Below, piece by piece: positions 9,092 through 17,551 of a stretch of 55,060 bases of DNA. The notes beneath the pieces are model-generated. The model was not told the DNA's origin, did no database searches, and saw only the letters and a list, made by a program, of their open reading frames with translations. The position numbers and the translations under genes are program-made. Numbering within the stretch: position 1 is the stretch's first letter; the number at the start of each line of letters is the position of its first letter. The DNA is from Paraburkholderia heleia NBRC 101817 (GTDB lineage Bacteria; Pseudomonadota; Gammaproteobacteria; Burkholderiales; Burkholderiaceae), in the NCBI RefSeq assembly GCF_000739775.1, contig NZ_BBJH01000055.1, forward strand, positions 1 through 55,060, written 5' to 3'.

Positions 9092-11245
9092 TTACCTGAC
9101 TCGCATGCCCGGTTTCGCGCCGCTATGCGGTTCGAGAATGTACAGGCCCGGTTCGGCCTTCTCATCGGCGGCGGAAGCCGCGAGCACCATGCCTTCGGAC
9201 AGGCCGAACTTCATCTTGCGCGGTGCGAGGTTCGCGACCATCACTGTGAGCTTGCCCTTGAGGTCTTCCGGCTTGTATGCCGAACGGATGCCGGAGAACA
9301 CGTTGCGCGTCTTTTCCTCGCCCACGTCGAGCGTAAGCTGCAGCAGCTTGTCCGAGCCTTCGACCGTGTTGCAGTTGACGATCAGCGCCACGCGCAAGTC
9401 GATTTTCGCGAAGTCGTCGATGGAGATGACTTCCGGCGTTTCGTCCGCGGCTGGTTTCTTCGCTTCCCTGGCAGCCTTCGACTTCTTGTTTGCCTCCGCA
9501 GCCGCGGCGGCAGGCGCTTCGGTTGCCTGCAGCGAGTCGCGATTGGCGGCGAGCAGCGCTTCGATCTGCTTCGGATCGACGCGCGTCATGAGGTGCTTGT
9601 ACGCGTTGATCGGCTGTTGCGACGAGAGCGCCTTGCCTGCATCGGCCCAGGTCAGCGGTTCGATCGCCAGGAACTGTTCGACGCCTTCTGCGAGCGTGGG
9701 CAGCACCGGCTTCAAGGCGAGCGAAAGCAGGCGGAACGCTTCGAGGCTCACGCTGCAGGTCTCGTGCAGCGCCACCGGGTTCGCCGGATCCTTGGCCTGC
9801 TCCCATGGCTTGGCCGTATCGACGTAACCGTTTACGGCGTCGGCGAGCTCCATCGTCTGGCGCAGCGCGCGGCTGTATTCACGTGCTTCGTAGTGCGCAG
9901 CGATTTGCGCAATGGCGGCGCGTAGCTGCTCGAGCAGCGGATGATGCATCGCGCTGTCCTGCACGCGGCCGTCGAAGCGCTTGATCAGGAAGCCCGCCGC
10001 GCGGCTCGCGATGTTGATGTACTTGCCGACGAGGTCGCTGTTCACGCGCGCCTGGAAGTCTTCGAGGTTCAGGTCGAGGTCTTCCATCGTGCTGTTGAGC
10101 TTCGCGGCGAAGTAGTAGCGCAGCCACTCGGGGTTCAGACCCGTGTCCACATAGCTTTGCGCCGTGATGAACGTGCCGCGCGACTTCGACATCTTCGCGC
10201 CGTCCACGGTCAAAAAGCCGTGCGCGAAGACGTTGGTCGGCGTGCGGTGGCCCGAAAACTGCAGCATGGCTGGCCAGAACAGCGTATGGAAATACAGGAT
10301 GTCCTTGCCGATGAAGTGGTACTGCTCGGTGGTCGAGCCGGCCTTCACCCATGCCTCGAAATCGAGCCCGCGTTTCTCGCACAGGTTCTTGAAGCTCGCG
10401 TAATAGCCGACCGGCGCGTCGAGCCAGACGTAGAAGTACTTGCCTGGCGCGCCCGGAATCTCGAAGCCGAAGTAGGGCGCGTCGCGCGAGATGTCCCAGT
10501 CTGCGAGCTTCGATTCGCCCGACTCGCCCAGCCATTCGCGCATCTTGTTGGTCGCTTCCGGTTGCGCGAGGCCGCTCACCCAGCCGCGCAGGAAGTCTTC
10601 GCAGCGCGCATCGGAGAGCCGGAAGAAATAGTGCGTCGAGGTCTTGCGTATGGGGGTTGCGCCCGAGACCACCGAGTACGGATTCTTCAGGTCGGTCGGC
10701 GCGTAGGTCGAGCCGCATACTTCGCAGCTGTCGCCATATTGATCCTTCGCGCCGCACTTCGGGCACTCGCCCTTGATGAAGCGGTCCGGCAGGAACATGT
10801 TCTTGACCGGGTCGTAGGCCTGCTCGATGTCGCGCGTCTCGATGAAGCCCGCTTCCCTGAGCGCCAGATACACCGACTCGGAGAGCACGCGGTTCTCTTC
10901 GGAGTCCGTCGAGTAGTAGTTGTCGAACGACACGCCGAAGCTGTCGAAGTCGCGCTTGTGCTCCTGCCACACGCGGGCGATCAGCTGCTGCGGCGTGAGG
11001 CCTTCCTTCTCCGCGCGCAGCATGACGGGCGTGCCGTGCGTGTCGTCGGCACCGACGTAGTAGACCTCGTGGCCATGCATTCGCAGCGCGCGAACCCAGA
11101 TGTCCGTCTGGATGTACTCGACCAGGTGGCCGATGTGGATCTGACCGTTGGCATACGGCAGGGCAGACGTAACGAGAATCTGGCGGCGGCCGCCTGGATT
11201 GGCATGCGCGCCGGCTGCTGCGAGGTCGGTGGCGGGTGCTGACAT
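9092..11245 (-). CDS. metG: Methionyl-tRNA synthetase
   Basis: This cytoplasmic enzyme charges tRNA-Met (initiator and elongator) with methionine using ATP. The 717-residue product has the class I signatures HIGH (residues 37-40, in NGQIHIGHL) and KMSKS (in GAKMSKSRG), a zinc-knuckle insert with two CxxC pairs (CPKCGAK and CEVCGS), the anticodon-binding helical domain, an Ala/Lys-rich linker, and a C-terminal EMAP/Trbp111-like tRNA-binding domain (from IDDFAKIDLRVA) that supports dimerisation. Length is normal for the dimeric bacterial type. Start: ATG at 11245 leaves a short leader before RRQILVTSALPYANG; the frame stays open upstream but carries no homology-like sequence. Confidence 0.97.
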   Translation of the reverse strand: MSAPATDLAAAGAHANPGGRRQILVTSALPYANGQIHIGHLVEYIQTDIWVRALRMHGHEVYYVGADDTHGTPVMLRAEKEGLTPQQLIARVWQEHKRDFDSFGVSFDNYYSTDSEENRVLSESVYLALREAGFIETRDIEQAYDPVKNMFLPDRFIKGECPKCGAKDQYGDSCEVCGSTYAPTDLKNPYSVVSGATPIRKTSTHYFFRLSDARCEDFLRGWVSGLAQPEATNKMREWLGESGESKLADWDISRDAPYFGFEIPGAPGKYFYVWLDAPVGYYASFKNLCEKRGLDFEAWVKAGSTTEQYHFIGKDILYFHTLFWPAMLQFSGHRTPTNVFAHGFLTVDGAKMSKSRGTFITAQSYVDTGLNPEWLRYYFAAKLNSTMEDLDLNLEDFQARVNSDLVGKYINIASRAAGFLIKRFDGRVQDSAMHHPLLEQLRAAIAQIAAHYEAREYSRALRQTMELADAVNGYVDTAKPWEQAKDPANPVALHETCSVSLEAFRLLSLALKPVLPTLAEGVEQFLAIEPLTWADAGKALSSQQPINAYKHLMTRVDPKQIEALLAANRDSLQATEAPAAAAAEANKKSKAAREAKKPAADETPEVISIDDFAKIDLRVALIVNCNTVEGSDKLLQLTLDVGEEKTRNVFSGIRSAYKPEDLKGKLTVMVANLAPRKMKFGLSEGMVLAASAADEKAEPGLYILEPHSGAKPGMRVR

Positions 11246-11401
11246 AAGTGAGGGGGAATCCGATGTTGCTGGGGGAAACCGCGATTTTAGCAGGGCAGGC
11301 GCACCGCCGTTCCGCGAGCCGGTGGACGCTCGTATGCGCAATGCCTCGAGCGAGCGCGGGCCGTGCAGGCACGGCTATGCTGCGTTGCACAAATCGAGAT
11401 C

Positions 11402-11430
11402 AAAAAAAACCGGGGCAAGAATGGCCCCGG
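11402..11430 (-). terminator. Strong minus-strand terminator between OmpA-family gene and metG
   Basis: A perfect 7-bp stem CCGGGGC / GCCCCGG with a 7-base loop is followed in the minus direction by eight T residues (A-run 11402-11409). It lies about 260 bases beyond the OmpA-family stop, too far for an ordinary gene end. It stops either read-through or a separate small transcript from the 440-base gap (11246-11688). Confidence 0.85.
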
Positions 11431-11452
11431 AGCAACAACGACAAGAGGAGAA

Positions 11453-11550
11453 TGGTGACGCTGCGGCGCTGCCGCACACGTACCGTAAAGACAGACAGCG
11501 CGTTTTCCCGAGAGTTCGAAAATTTTTTCGATTCTCTGCAGGCGCTTTGA
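11453..11550 (+). CDS. Possible 32-residue small ORF (weak)
   Basis: The gap between metG and the OmpA-family gene is otherwise free of genes. On the plus strand AAGAGGAG sits just before ATG 11453, opening a 32-codon frame (MVTLRRCRTRTVKTDSAFSR and then an aromatic, acidic tail). The Shine-Dalgarno is good but its spacing is very tight. There is no promoter I can name, and the neighbouring genes run the other way. This may be chance. Confidence 0.15.
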
Positions 11551-11630
11551 AGAGGGCGTCCGATGGCTGTCCAGCAAGGGTTTCGGGGCGCGTCTTCGGG
11601 CGGCATCTTCGGGCCGCCCGAAATGCAAAC

Positions 11631-11652
11631 GGGACGGCATGACGGCCGTCCC
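11631..11652 (-). terminator. Hairpin directly after the OmpA-family gene
   Basis: A perfect 8-bp stem GGGACGGC / GCCGTCCC with a 6-base loop lies 37 bases past the OmpA-family stop. The T-tract in the minus direction is weak, so termination here may be partial and allow read-through to the stronger site at 11402-11430. Confidence 0.55.
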
Positions 11653-11688
11653 GCTGGTGTGTCGCTGTTTTACTGCGCAGTCGCTGGC

Positions 11689-12342
11689 TTAGCCGCCCTG
11701 GTGTTGTGCCGTGGCGCGCAGATAGATTTCCACGCGGCGGTTCGCGGCGCGCCCGGCTTCCGTGTTGTTGTCGGCGATCGGCTGGGTGTCGCCGCGGCCT
11801 TCGGCCGACATGCGCTGCATCTGGATGCCGCGCGAGGCGAGGTAATTCACCACGCTCTGCGCGCGGTTGGCCGACAGCGTCTGGTTGTACGCGGGCTGGC
11901 CGGTGTTATCCGTGTGGCCCACGACTTGCGCAACGACTTCCGGGTTCTGCTGGAGCGTCTGCGCGACCTGGTCGAGCACCGGCGCGAACGACGGCTTGAT
12001 CGCGTAGCTGCTGGTGTCGAAGGTCACGTTGCTCGGAATGTTGAGCTTGAGCGAGCCGTCCGGCTGCTCGGTGATCTGCGTGCCCGTGCCCTTGGTGGAG
12101 CCCGAAAGCCGGTTCTTGATGTTCTGCCAGTTGTAGCCGGTAATGCCGCCGACCAGCGCGCCCGCACCCGCGCCGATTGCCGCGCCCTTGCCGCCGCCGA
12201 AGATGGCGCCGATCGCCGCGCCCGTGCCCGCGCCGACACCGGTGCCGACGGCTGTATTGGTGCCCTGCTGCGTCGCGCAGCCGGCGACGAGCGCGCCGGC
12301 AATGGCGAAGACGGACAGGCGAGTCAGGATTCTTGTGTTCAT
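11689..12342 (-). CDS. OmpA-family glycine-zipper outer membrane lipoprotein
   Basis: This 217-residue lipoprotein has a signal peptide with lipobox LVAGC (Cys22). Next comes a Gly/Ala-rich glycine-zipper segment (about 30-70, GAAIGAIFGGGKGAAIGAGAG), and then a C-terminal OmpA peptidoglycan-binding domain (about 100-210) with the diagnostic VVGHTDNTG and the GRGDTQP and NRRVEIYL motifs. The product is probably tethered to the outer membrane by lipid and binds meso-diaminopimelate in peptidoglycan, resembling YiaD. Start ATG 12342 has AAGGAA 5 bases upstream. It is divergent from apbC. It may be a multi-copy abundant envelope protein, but that cannot be shown here. Confidence 0.93.
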   Translation of the reverse strand: MNTRILTRLSVFAIAGALVAGCATQQGTNTAVGTGVGAGTGAAIGAIFGGGKGAAIGAGAGALVGGITGYNWQNIKNRLSGSTKGTGTQITEQPDGSLKLNIPSNVTFDTSSYAIKPSFAPVLDQVAQTLQQNPEVVAQVVGHTDNTGQPAYNQTLSANRAQSVVNYLASRGIQMQRMSAEGRGDTQPIADNNTEAGRAANRRVEIYLRATAQHQGG

Positions 12343-12660
12343 TTGCTTTCCTTTCTTGAGTGGAACGGACGCTGCCCGCGGCGTTCGCGGCCCCGCATGC
12401 GAACAGGGTCTTCGAACGGTGCGCGGCGGCAGCTACTACAATGACGCCTTGAGGTGTGCGCCGCCAGGCGAAAAGCCGCTGCGTCGCGGCTTCGGGACCG
12501 CCTGGTCGGTACACAAAATCGATGCTGCCGCGAAGCGTGCCCTGTCGGGCAATTTTGCGCAATGCAGCTTAACAATTTCTTTCGATTTCCGGCGCGTAGG
12601 CGATCAGTCCTCACTCGGACAGGCACTCACGCAAACCGGCATTCTCCCCACGGAGTTTCA
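12343..12660. promoter_or_regulatory. Divergent promoter region between OmpA-family gene and apbC
   Basis: This 318-base region must carry promoters for both divergent genes. I see no open frame with coding character and no confident -35/-10 pair. An AT-richer patch around 12565-12590 is the only compositional dip. Confidence 0.35.
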
Positions 12661-13749
12661 ATGAGCATAGATCGGGCTTTGGTCGACGCCGCACTCGCGG
12701 CCTTGACGGATCCGAACACGGGCCATCCCTACACGGTGGCCAAGGGCGTGCGCAACGTCACCGTCGAAGGCGATACGGTCGGCGTCGAGATCGTGCTCGG
12801 CTATCCGGCGAAGAGCCAGTTCGACGCCGTGCGCGCGCAGGTCGAGGCGGCGCTCGCCGCCGTGCCGGGCGTCAAGGCGAGCCGCGTCGCGCTCAGAAGC
12901 GAGATTACCGCGCATACGGTCCAACGCGGCGTGAAGCTGTTGCCCAACGTGAAGAATATCGTCGCCGTGGCCTCGGGCAAGGGCGGCGTGGGCAAGAGCA
13001 CGACCGCCGTGAATCTCGCGCTCGCGCTCGCGGCCGAAGGCGCTTCGGTCGGCGTGCTCGACGCGGATATCTACGGCCCCTCGCTGCCGATGATGCTCGG
13101 CATCGAGGGCCGTCCCGAGTCGCCCGACGGCCAGTCGATGAATCCGCTCGAAGGCCACGGCGTCCAGGCCAACTCGATCGGCTTTCTGATCGAGCAGGAC
13201 AACCCGATGGTCTGGCGCGGCCCGATGGCGACCTCCGCGCTCGAGCAGCTGCTGCGTCAGACCAACTGGCGCGAGCTCGACTATCTCGTGGTCGACATGC
13301 CGCCGGGCACCGGCGACATCCAGCTCACGCTCTCGCAGCGCGTGCCCGTCACCGGCGCCGTGATCGTCACGACGCCGCAGGACATCGCGCTGCTCGACGC
13401 GAAGAAGGGCCTCAAGATGTTCGAGAAGGTGGGCATTCCGATTCTCGGCATCGTCGAGAACATGGCCGTGCACATCTGCTCGAACTGCGGCCACGCCGAG
13501 CACATTTTCGGCGCGGGCGGCGGCGAGCGCATGGCGAAGGAGTACGGCGTGGAAGTGCTCGGCAGTCTGCCGCTCGACATCGCCATTCGCGAGCAGGCCG
13601 ATTCGGGCAACCCCACCGTGGCGGCCGCCCCCGAAGGGCCGGTGGCGGCAATCTATCGCGCGATCGCGCGCCGCGTGGCGATCCAGATCGCCGAGCGCGC
13701 CCGCGACATGACCTCGAAGTTCCCGACCATCGTCGTGCAGAACACTTGA
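12661..13749 (+). CDS. apbC: Iron-sulfur cluster carrier protein ApbC/Mrp
   Basis: This is a 362-residue cytoplasmic P-loop ATPase that holds and transfers Fe-S clusters to apoproteins. It has an N-terminal DUF59/MIP18 domain (about 1-85), then a ParA/MinD-like ATPase with deviant Walker A (GKGGVGKST near residue 105), VVDMPPGTGD as Walker B region, and the cluster-binding CxxC in HICSNCGHAEHIF. Length and domain order are standard. ATG 12661 is the first codon giving the canonical MSIDRALVDAALAAL start. Confidence 0.96.
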   Translation: MSIDRALVDAALAALTDPNTGHPYTVAKGVRNVTVEGDTVGVEIVLGYPAKSQFDAVRAQVEAALAAVPGVKASRVALRSEITAHTVQRGVKLLPNVKNIVAVASGKGGVGKSTTAVNLALALAAEGASVGVLDADIYGPSLPMMLGIEGRPESPDGQSMNPLEGHGVQANSIGFLIEQDNPMVWRGPMATSALEQLLRQTNWRELDYLVVDMPPGTGDIQLTLSQRVPVTGAVIVTTPQDIALLDAKKGLKMFEKVGIPILGIVENMAVHICSNCGHAEHIFGAGGGERMAKEYGVEVLGSLPLDIAIREQADSGNPTVAAAPEGPVAAIYRAIARRVAIQIAERARDMTSKFPTIVVQNT

Positions 13750-13887
13750 CGTCCGGCGCGCGCCGCGGCGCCCCGCGCATGGGGACAGATAGGCGCGCGC
13801 CGCGCCGCGTGCGCGGTATCATGTGGGCTTCATCGGGTCCGGCATGGCGGCAGCAACGGGGCGGCCGCCGCCCGGCAAGAGGATCGC

Positions 13888-14442
13888 ATGGATAAAGGAC
13901 ACGACAGGCAAGCGGGGAATGCGCAGGTCGTCTGGATGATCGCCCTCGTCGTGCTTTGCGGCTGCACGCTGCTGGCGGGCTGCACGAGCTTCATGGGCCA
14001 GCAGGACAAGCGCGCGGCCGCACAGTTGCTGCCCACCGTCGGCAGTCAGGCGCGCGGCACGGTTTCGTTCGTCGAACACTCGGACGGCGTGCAGGTGAGC
14101 TACAACCTCGCGGGCCTGCAGCCCGACAGCGATCACGCATTGCAGGTGCACGAGCGCGGCGACTGCAACGCCACCGACGCCTCGAGCGCCGGCGCCGTGT
14201 TCGCGCCCGCCGCGGAGCGCCTGAAGGCCGGCGCGCGCGTGGAAGGCGACCTCGGCAATATCCATGCGGATTCGAACGGCGTGGCGTCGGGCTTTATCGT
14301 CGCCCCCGACGTCTCGCTCGACGGCGTGCGCTCCGTGCTGCAGCGCGCGGTGATCGTGCACCGGGACGCCATCGACCCCTACGCGTATCCGCAGCGCGGC
14401 ACCGGCCCGGCGCTCGCCTGCGGGGTGATCCGCGCCCAATGA
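13888..14442 (+). CDS. Cu/Zn superoxide dismutase-fold lipoprotein lacking most metal ligands
   Basis: A 184-residue envelope protein with lipobox LLAGC (lipidated Cys32) and a SodC domain from about residue 50. By eye-alignment to E. coli SodC, the framework is kept: VHERGDC, SAGAVFAP, GDLGNI, VIVHRD, ACGVI, with the disulfide pair Cys93/Cys178. The first copper His is Gln86 and the bridging His of SAGxH is Val104. The Zn-loop histidines are not evident. His88, Asp121 and His158 remain. Normal dismutation needs the missing ligands, so classical activity is unlikely. Loss of copper ligands is known in other SOD-like proteins. Start ATG 13888 is 12 bases after AAGAGGAT. It lies between apbC and dcd, all on the plus strand. 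Confidence 0.85.
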   Translation: MDKGHDRQAGNAQVVWMIALVVLCGCTLLAGCTSFMGQQDKRAAAQLLPTVGSQARGTVSFVEHSDGVQVSYNLAGLQPDSDHALQVHERGDCNATDASSAGAVFAPAAERLKAGARVEGDLGNIHADSNGVASGFIVAPDVSLDGVRSVLQRAVIVHRDAIDPYAYPQRGTGPALACGVIRAQ

Positions 14443-14598
14443 GCATGGCCGGGGGTTGCGTTTGCGGCCGCGCGAAACGCAGTTCCAGGCATGCCGATCC
14501 ACATCGCGTAAAATAGGCGCCTTTCGCACGCGGCGCCCGCCCGGTGGGCCCGTCCGCATGCTTTCCCGACCCGATTTTCTCGTTATCAAGTAGCGAAC

Positions 14599-15168
14599 AT
14601 GGCAATCAAGTCCGACAAGTGGATCCGGCGCATGGCCGAAGAGCAGAAGATGATCGAGCCGTTCGTGCGCGATCAGGTCCGTATGTCGGAAGACGGCCGC
14701 AAGATCGTGAGCTATGGCACCTCGAGCTACGGCTACGACATCCGCTGCGCCGACGAATTCAAGATCTTCACGAATATCAACTCGACCATCGTCGACCCGA
14801 AGAACTTCGACGAAAAGTCGTTCGTGGACTTCAAGGGCGACGTCTGCATCATCCCGCCCAATTCGTTCGCGCTGGCGCGCACGGTCGAGTATTTCCGCAT
14901 TCCGCGCAACGTCCTGACCGTGTGTCTGGGCAAGTCCACCTACGCGCGCTGCGGGATCATCGTGAACGTCACGCCGTTCGAGCCCGAGTGGGAAGGGTAC
15001 GTCACGCTCGAATTCTCGAATACGACACCTTTGCCTGCGAAAATCTACGCGAACGAGGGGGTGGCGCAAGTGCTGTTCTTCGAGAGCGATGAGATCTGCG
15101 AGGTCTCGTACGCGGATCGCGGCGGCAAATATCAAGGCCAGCACGGCGTCACCCTGCCGAAGACCTGA
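14599..15168 (+). CDS. dcd: dCTP deaminase
   Basis: This 189-residue enzyme deaminates dCTP to dUTP, feeding dTMP synthesis. It carries the family signature KSTYARCGIIVNVTPFEPEW, with the catalytic glutamate in PFEPEWEG, the early GYDIRC motif, and a C-terminal GGKYQGQHGVTLPK tail that closes over the active site. Length is typical of the monofunctional proteobacterial form. It starts at ATG 14599 (MAIKSDKWIRRMA). The 157-base gap upstream includes TAAAAT at 14509-14514, a possible -10 box, but no convincing -35. Confidence 0.97.
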   Translation: MAIKSDKWIRRMAEEQKMIEPFVRDQVRMSEDGRKIVSYGTSSYGYDIRCADEFKIFTNINSTIVDPKNFDEKSFVDFKGDVCIIPPNSFALARTVEYFRIPRNVLTVCLGKSTYARCGIIVNVTPFEPEWEGYVTLEFSNTTPLPAKIYANEGVAQVLFFESDEICEVSYADRGGKYQGQHGVTLPKT

Positions 15169-15254
15169 CGCAACCGCTCCTGGCACCGGACACAACGACA
15201 TACGGGGACCGCTGCGCGTCATATGCAGCGGTCGTTTCTTTTGGAGAATCGCCC

Positions 15255-17534
15255 ATGAAGTTTCGTTTTCCCGTCGTCATCATCGACGAAGACTTTCGCT
15301 CCGAGAACATCTCGGGTTCCGGCATCCGCGCGCTCGCCGAAGCCATCGAGAAAGAGGGCGCGGAAGTCCTCGGGCTGACGAGCTACGGCGACCTCACGTC
15401 GTTCGCGCAGCAGTCGAGCCGCGCGGCGTGCTTCATCCTTTCGATCGACGACGACGAGCTGCTGCCCTACGTGGAAGGTTCGGACGAGGAAGCGCCCGAG
15501 CACGCCCCCGCCATCGTCGCGCTGCGCGCGTTCATGGAAGCGGTGCGCAAGCGCAACTCGGACATCCCCATCTTCCTGTACGGCGAGACGCGCACCTCGC
15601 GCCATCTGCCCAACGACATCCTGCGCGAGCTGCACGGCTTCATCCACATGTTCGAGGACACGCCGGAGTTCGTTGCGCGCCACGTCATTCGCGAAGCGCG
15701 CGTGTATCTCGACGCGCTGGCGCCGCCGTTCTTCAAGGAGCTCGTCAAGTACGCCGACGAAGGTTCGTACTCGTGGCACTGCCCGGGTCACTCGGGCGGC
15801 GTCGCGTTCCTGAAGAATCCGCTCGGCCAGATGTTCCACCAGTTCTTCGGCGAGAACATGCTGCGCGCCGACGTCTGCAATGCGGTCGAGGAACTCGGCC
15901 AGCTGCTCGATCACACCGGCCCGGTCGCGGCCTCGGAGCGCAACGCGGCGCGCATCTTCAGCGCGGACCACGTGTTCTTCGTGACCAACGGCACGTCCAC
16001 GTCGAACAAGATCGTCTGGCACGCAACGGTCGCGCCCGGCGACATCGTGCTGGTGGACCGCAACTGCCACAAGTCGATCCTGCACGCGATCACGATGACG
16101 GGTGCCATTCCCGTGTTCCTCACGCCCACGCGCAACAACTTCGGCATCATCGGCCCGATTCCGCGCGACGAGTTCAAGCCCGAAAACATCCGCAAGAAGA
16201 TCCTCGCGAATCCGTTCGCGCGCGAGGCGCTCGAGAAGAACCCGAACGTCAAGCCGCGTATTCTCACGATCACGCAGAGCACCTATGACGGCGTGATCTA
16301 CAACGTCGAGATGATCAAGGATCTGCTCGGCGACATGCTCGACACGCTGCACTTCGACGAAGCCTGGCTGCCGCACGCCGAATTCCACGCGTTCTACCAG
16401 GACATGCATGCGATCGGCGCGGGCCGTCCGCGTACCAAGGCGCTGGTGTTCGCGACGCACTCCACGCACAAGCTGCTCGCCGGCATCTCGCAGGCTTCGC
16501 AGATCGTCGTTCAGGATTCGGAAGACAGCGCCTTCGACCGTCACCGCTTCAACGAGGCGTATCTGATGCACACGTCGACGAGCCCGCAGTACGCGATCAT
16601 CGCGTCGTGCGACGTGGCGGCCGCCATGATGGAAGCGCCGGGCGGCCCGGCACTGGTGGAAGAGTCCATCGCCGAAGCGCTCGACTTCCGCCGCGCCATG
16701 CGCAAGGTGGACGCCGAATACGGCGACGACTGGTTCTTCCAGGTCTGGGGGCCGGACGAGCTGGCCGAGGAAGGCATCGGTTCGCGCGAAGACTGGATGC
16801 TGCGCCCGAACGATCACTGGCACGGCTTCGGCGCGCTGGCGGAAGGCTTCAACATGCTGGACCCGATCAAGGCGACCATCGTCACGCCGGGTCTGGACGT
16901 GGACGGCGAATTCGGCGAGACCGGCATTCCGGCCGCGATCGTGACGAAGTATCTGGCCGAGCACGGCATCATCGTCGAGAAGACGGGTCTGTACTCGTTC
17001 TTCATCATGTTCACGATCGGCATCACGAAGGGCCGCTGGAACTCGATGGTGACCGAGCTTCAGCAGTTCAAGGACGACTACGACAACAACCAGCCGCTGT
17101 GGCGCGTGCTGCCCGAATTCGTCGCGCAGCATCCGATGTACGAGCGCGTGGGCCTGCGCGACCTGTGCCAGCAGATCCACAGCGTCTACCGCGCCAACGA
17201 CATCGCGCGCCTCACGACCGAGATGTACCTCTCGAGCATGGAGCCCGCCATGAAGCCCTCGGACGCATTCGCGAAGCTCGCGCACCGCGAGATCGACCGC
17301 GTGCCTGTCGACGAACTCGAAGGCCGCGTCACCTCGATCCTGCTCACGCCGTACCCGCCGGGCATTCCGCTGCTGATTCCGGGCGAGCGCTTCAACAGGA
17401 CGATCGTGAATTATCTGAAGTTCGCGCGCGAGTTCAACGAGCGCTTCCCGGGCTTCCATACCGACATCCACGGGCTCGTGGGCGAGACCATCAACGGCCG
17501 CATCGAGTATTTCGTGGATTGCGTGCGCGACTGA
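15255..17534 (+). CDS. PLP-dependent arginine/lysine/ornithine decarboxylase (AdiA/LdcC fold)
   Basis: This 759-residue fold-type I decarboxylase has an N-terminal response-regulator-like wing domain (about 1-130), a PLP core with the Schiff-base lysine in THSTHKLLAG (Lys406), HFDEAWLPHAEFH as the cofactor-binding aspartate region, and a C-terminal domain. Length and motifs match E. coli AdiA, LdcC and SpeF relatives; substrate (arginine, lysine or ornithine) is not certain from sequence. No cognate antiporter gene (adiC/cadB type) adjoins it, which argues against a dedicated acid-resistance role and fits polyamine biosynthesis, but that is inference. GGAG precedes ATG 15255. It follows dcd by 86 bases. 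Confidence 0.9.
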   Translation: MKFRFPVVIIDEDFRSENISGSGIRALAEAIEKEGAEVLGLTSYGDLTSFAQQSSRAACFILSIDDDELLPYVEGSDEEAPEHAPAIVALRAFMEAVRKRNSDIPIFLYGETRTSRHLPNDILRELHGFIHMFEDTPEFVARHVIREARVYLDALAPPFFKELVKYADEGSYSWHCPGHSGGVAFLKNPLGQMFHQFFGENMLRADVCNAVEELGQLLDHTGPVAASERNAARIFSADHVFFVTNGTSTSNKIVWHATVAPGDIVLVDRNCHKSILHAITMTGAIPVFLTPTRNNFGIIGPIPRDEFKPENIRKKILANPFAREALEKNPNVKPRILTITQSTYDGVIYNVEMIKDLLGDMLDTLHFDEAWLPHAEFHAFYQDMHAIGAGRPRTKALVFATHSTHKLLAGISQASQIVVQDSEDSAFDRHRFNEAYLMHTSTSPQYAIIASCDVAAAMMEAPGGPALVEESIAEALDFRRAMRKVDAEYGDDWFFQVWGPDELAEEGIGSREDWMLRPNDHWHGFGALAEGFNMLDPIKATIVTPGLDVDGEFGETGIPAAIVTKYLAEHGIIVEKTGLYSFFIMFTIGITKGRWNSMVTELQQFKDDYDNNQPLWRVLPEFVAQHPMYERVGLRDLCQQIHSVYRANDIARLTTEMYLSSMEPAMKPSDAFAKLAHREIDRVPVDELEGRVTSILLTPYPPGIPLLIPGERFNRTIVNYLKFAREFNERFPGFHTDIHGLVGETINGRIEYFVDCVRD

Positions 17535-17551
17535 ACGCGCAAGGGAGGGGA

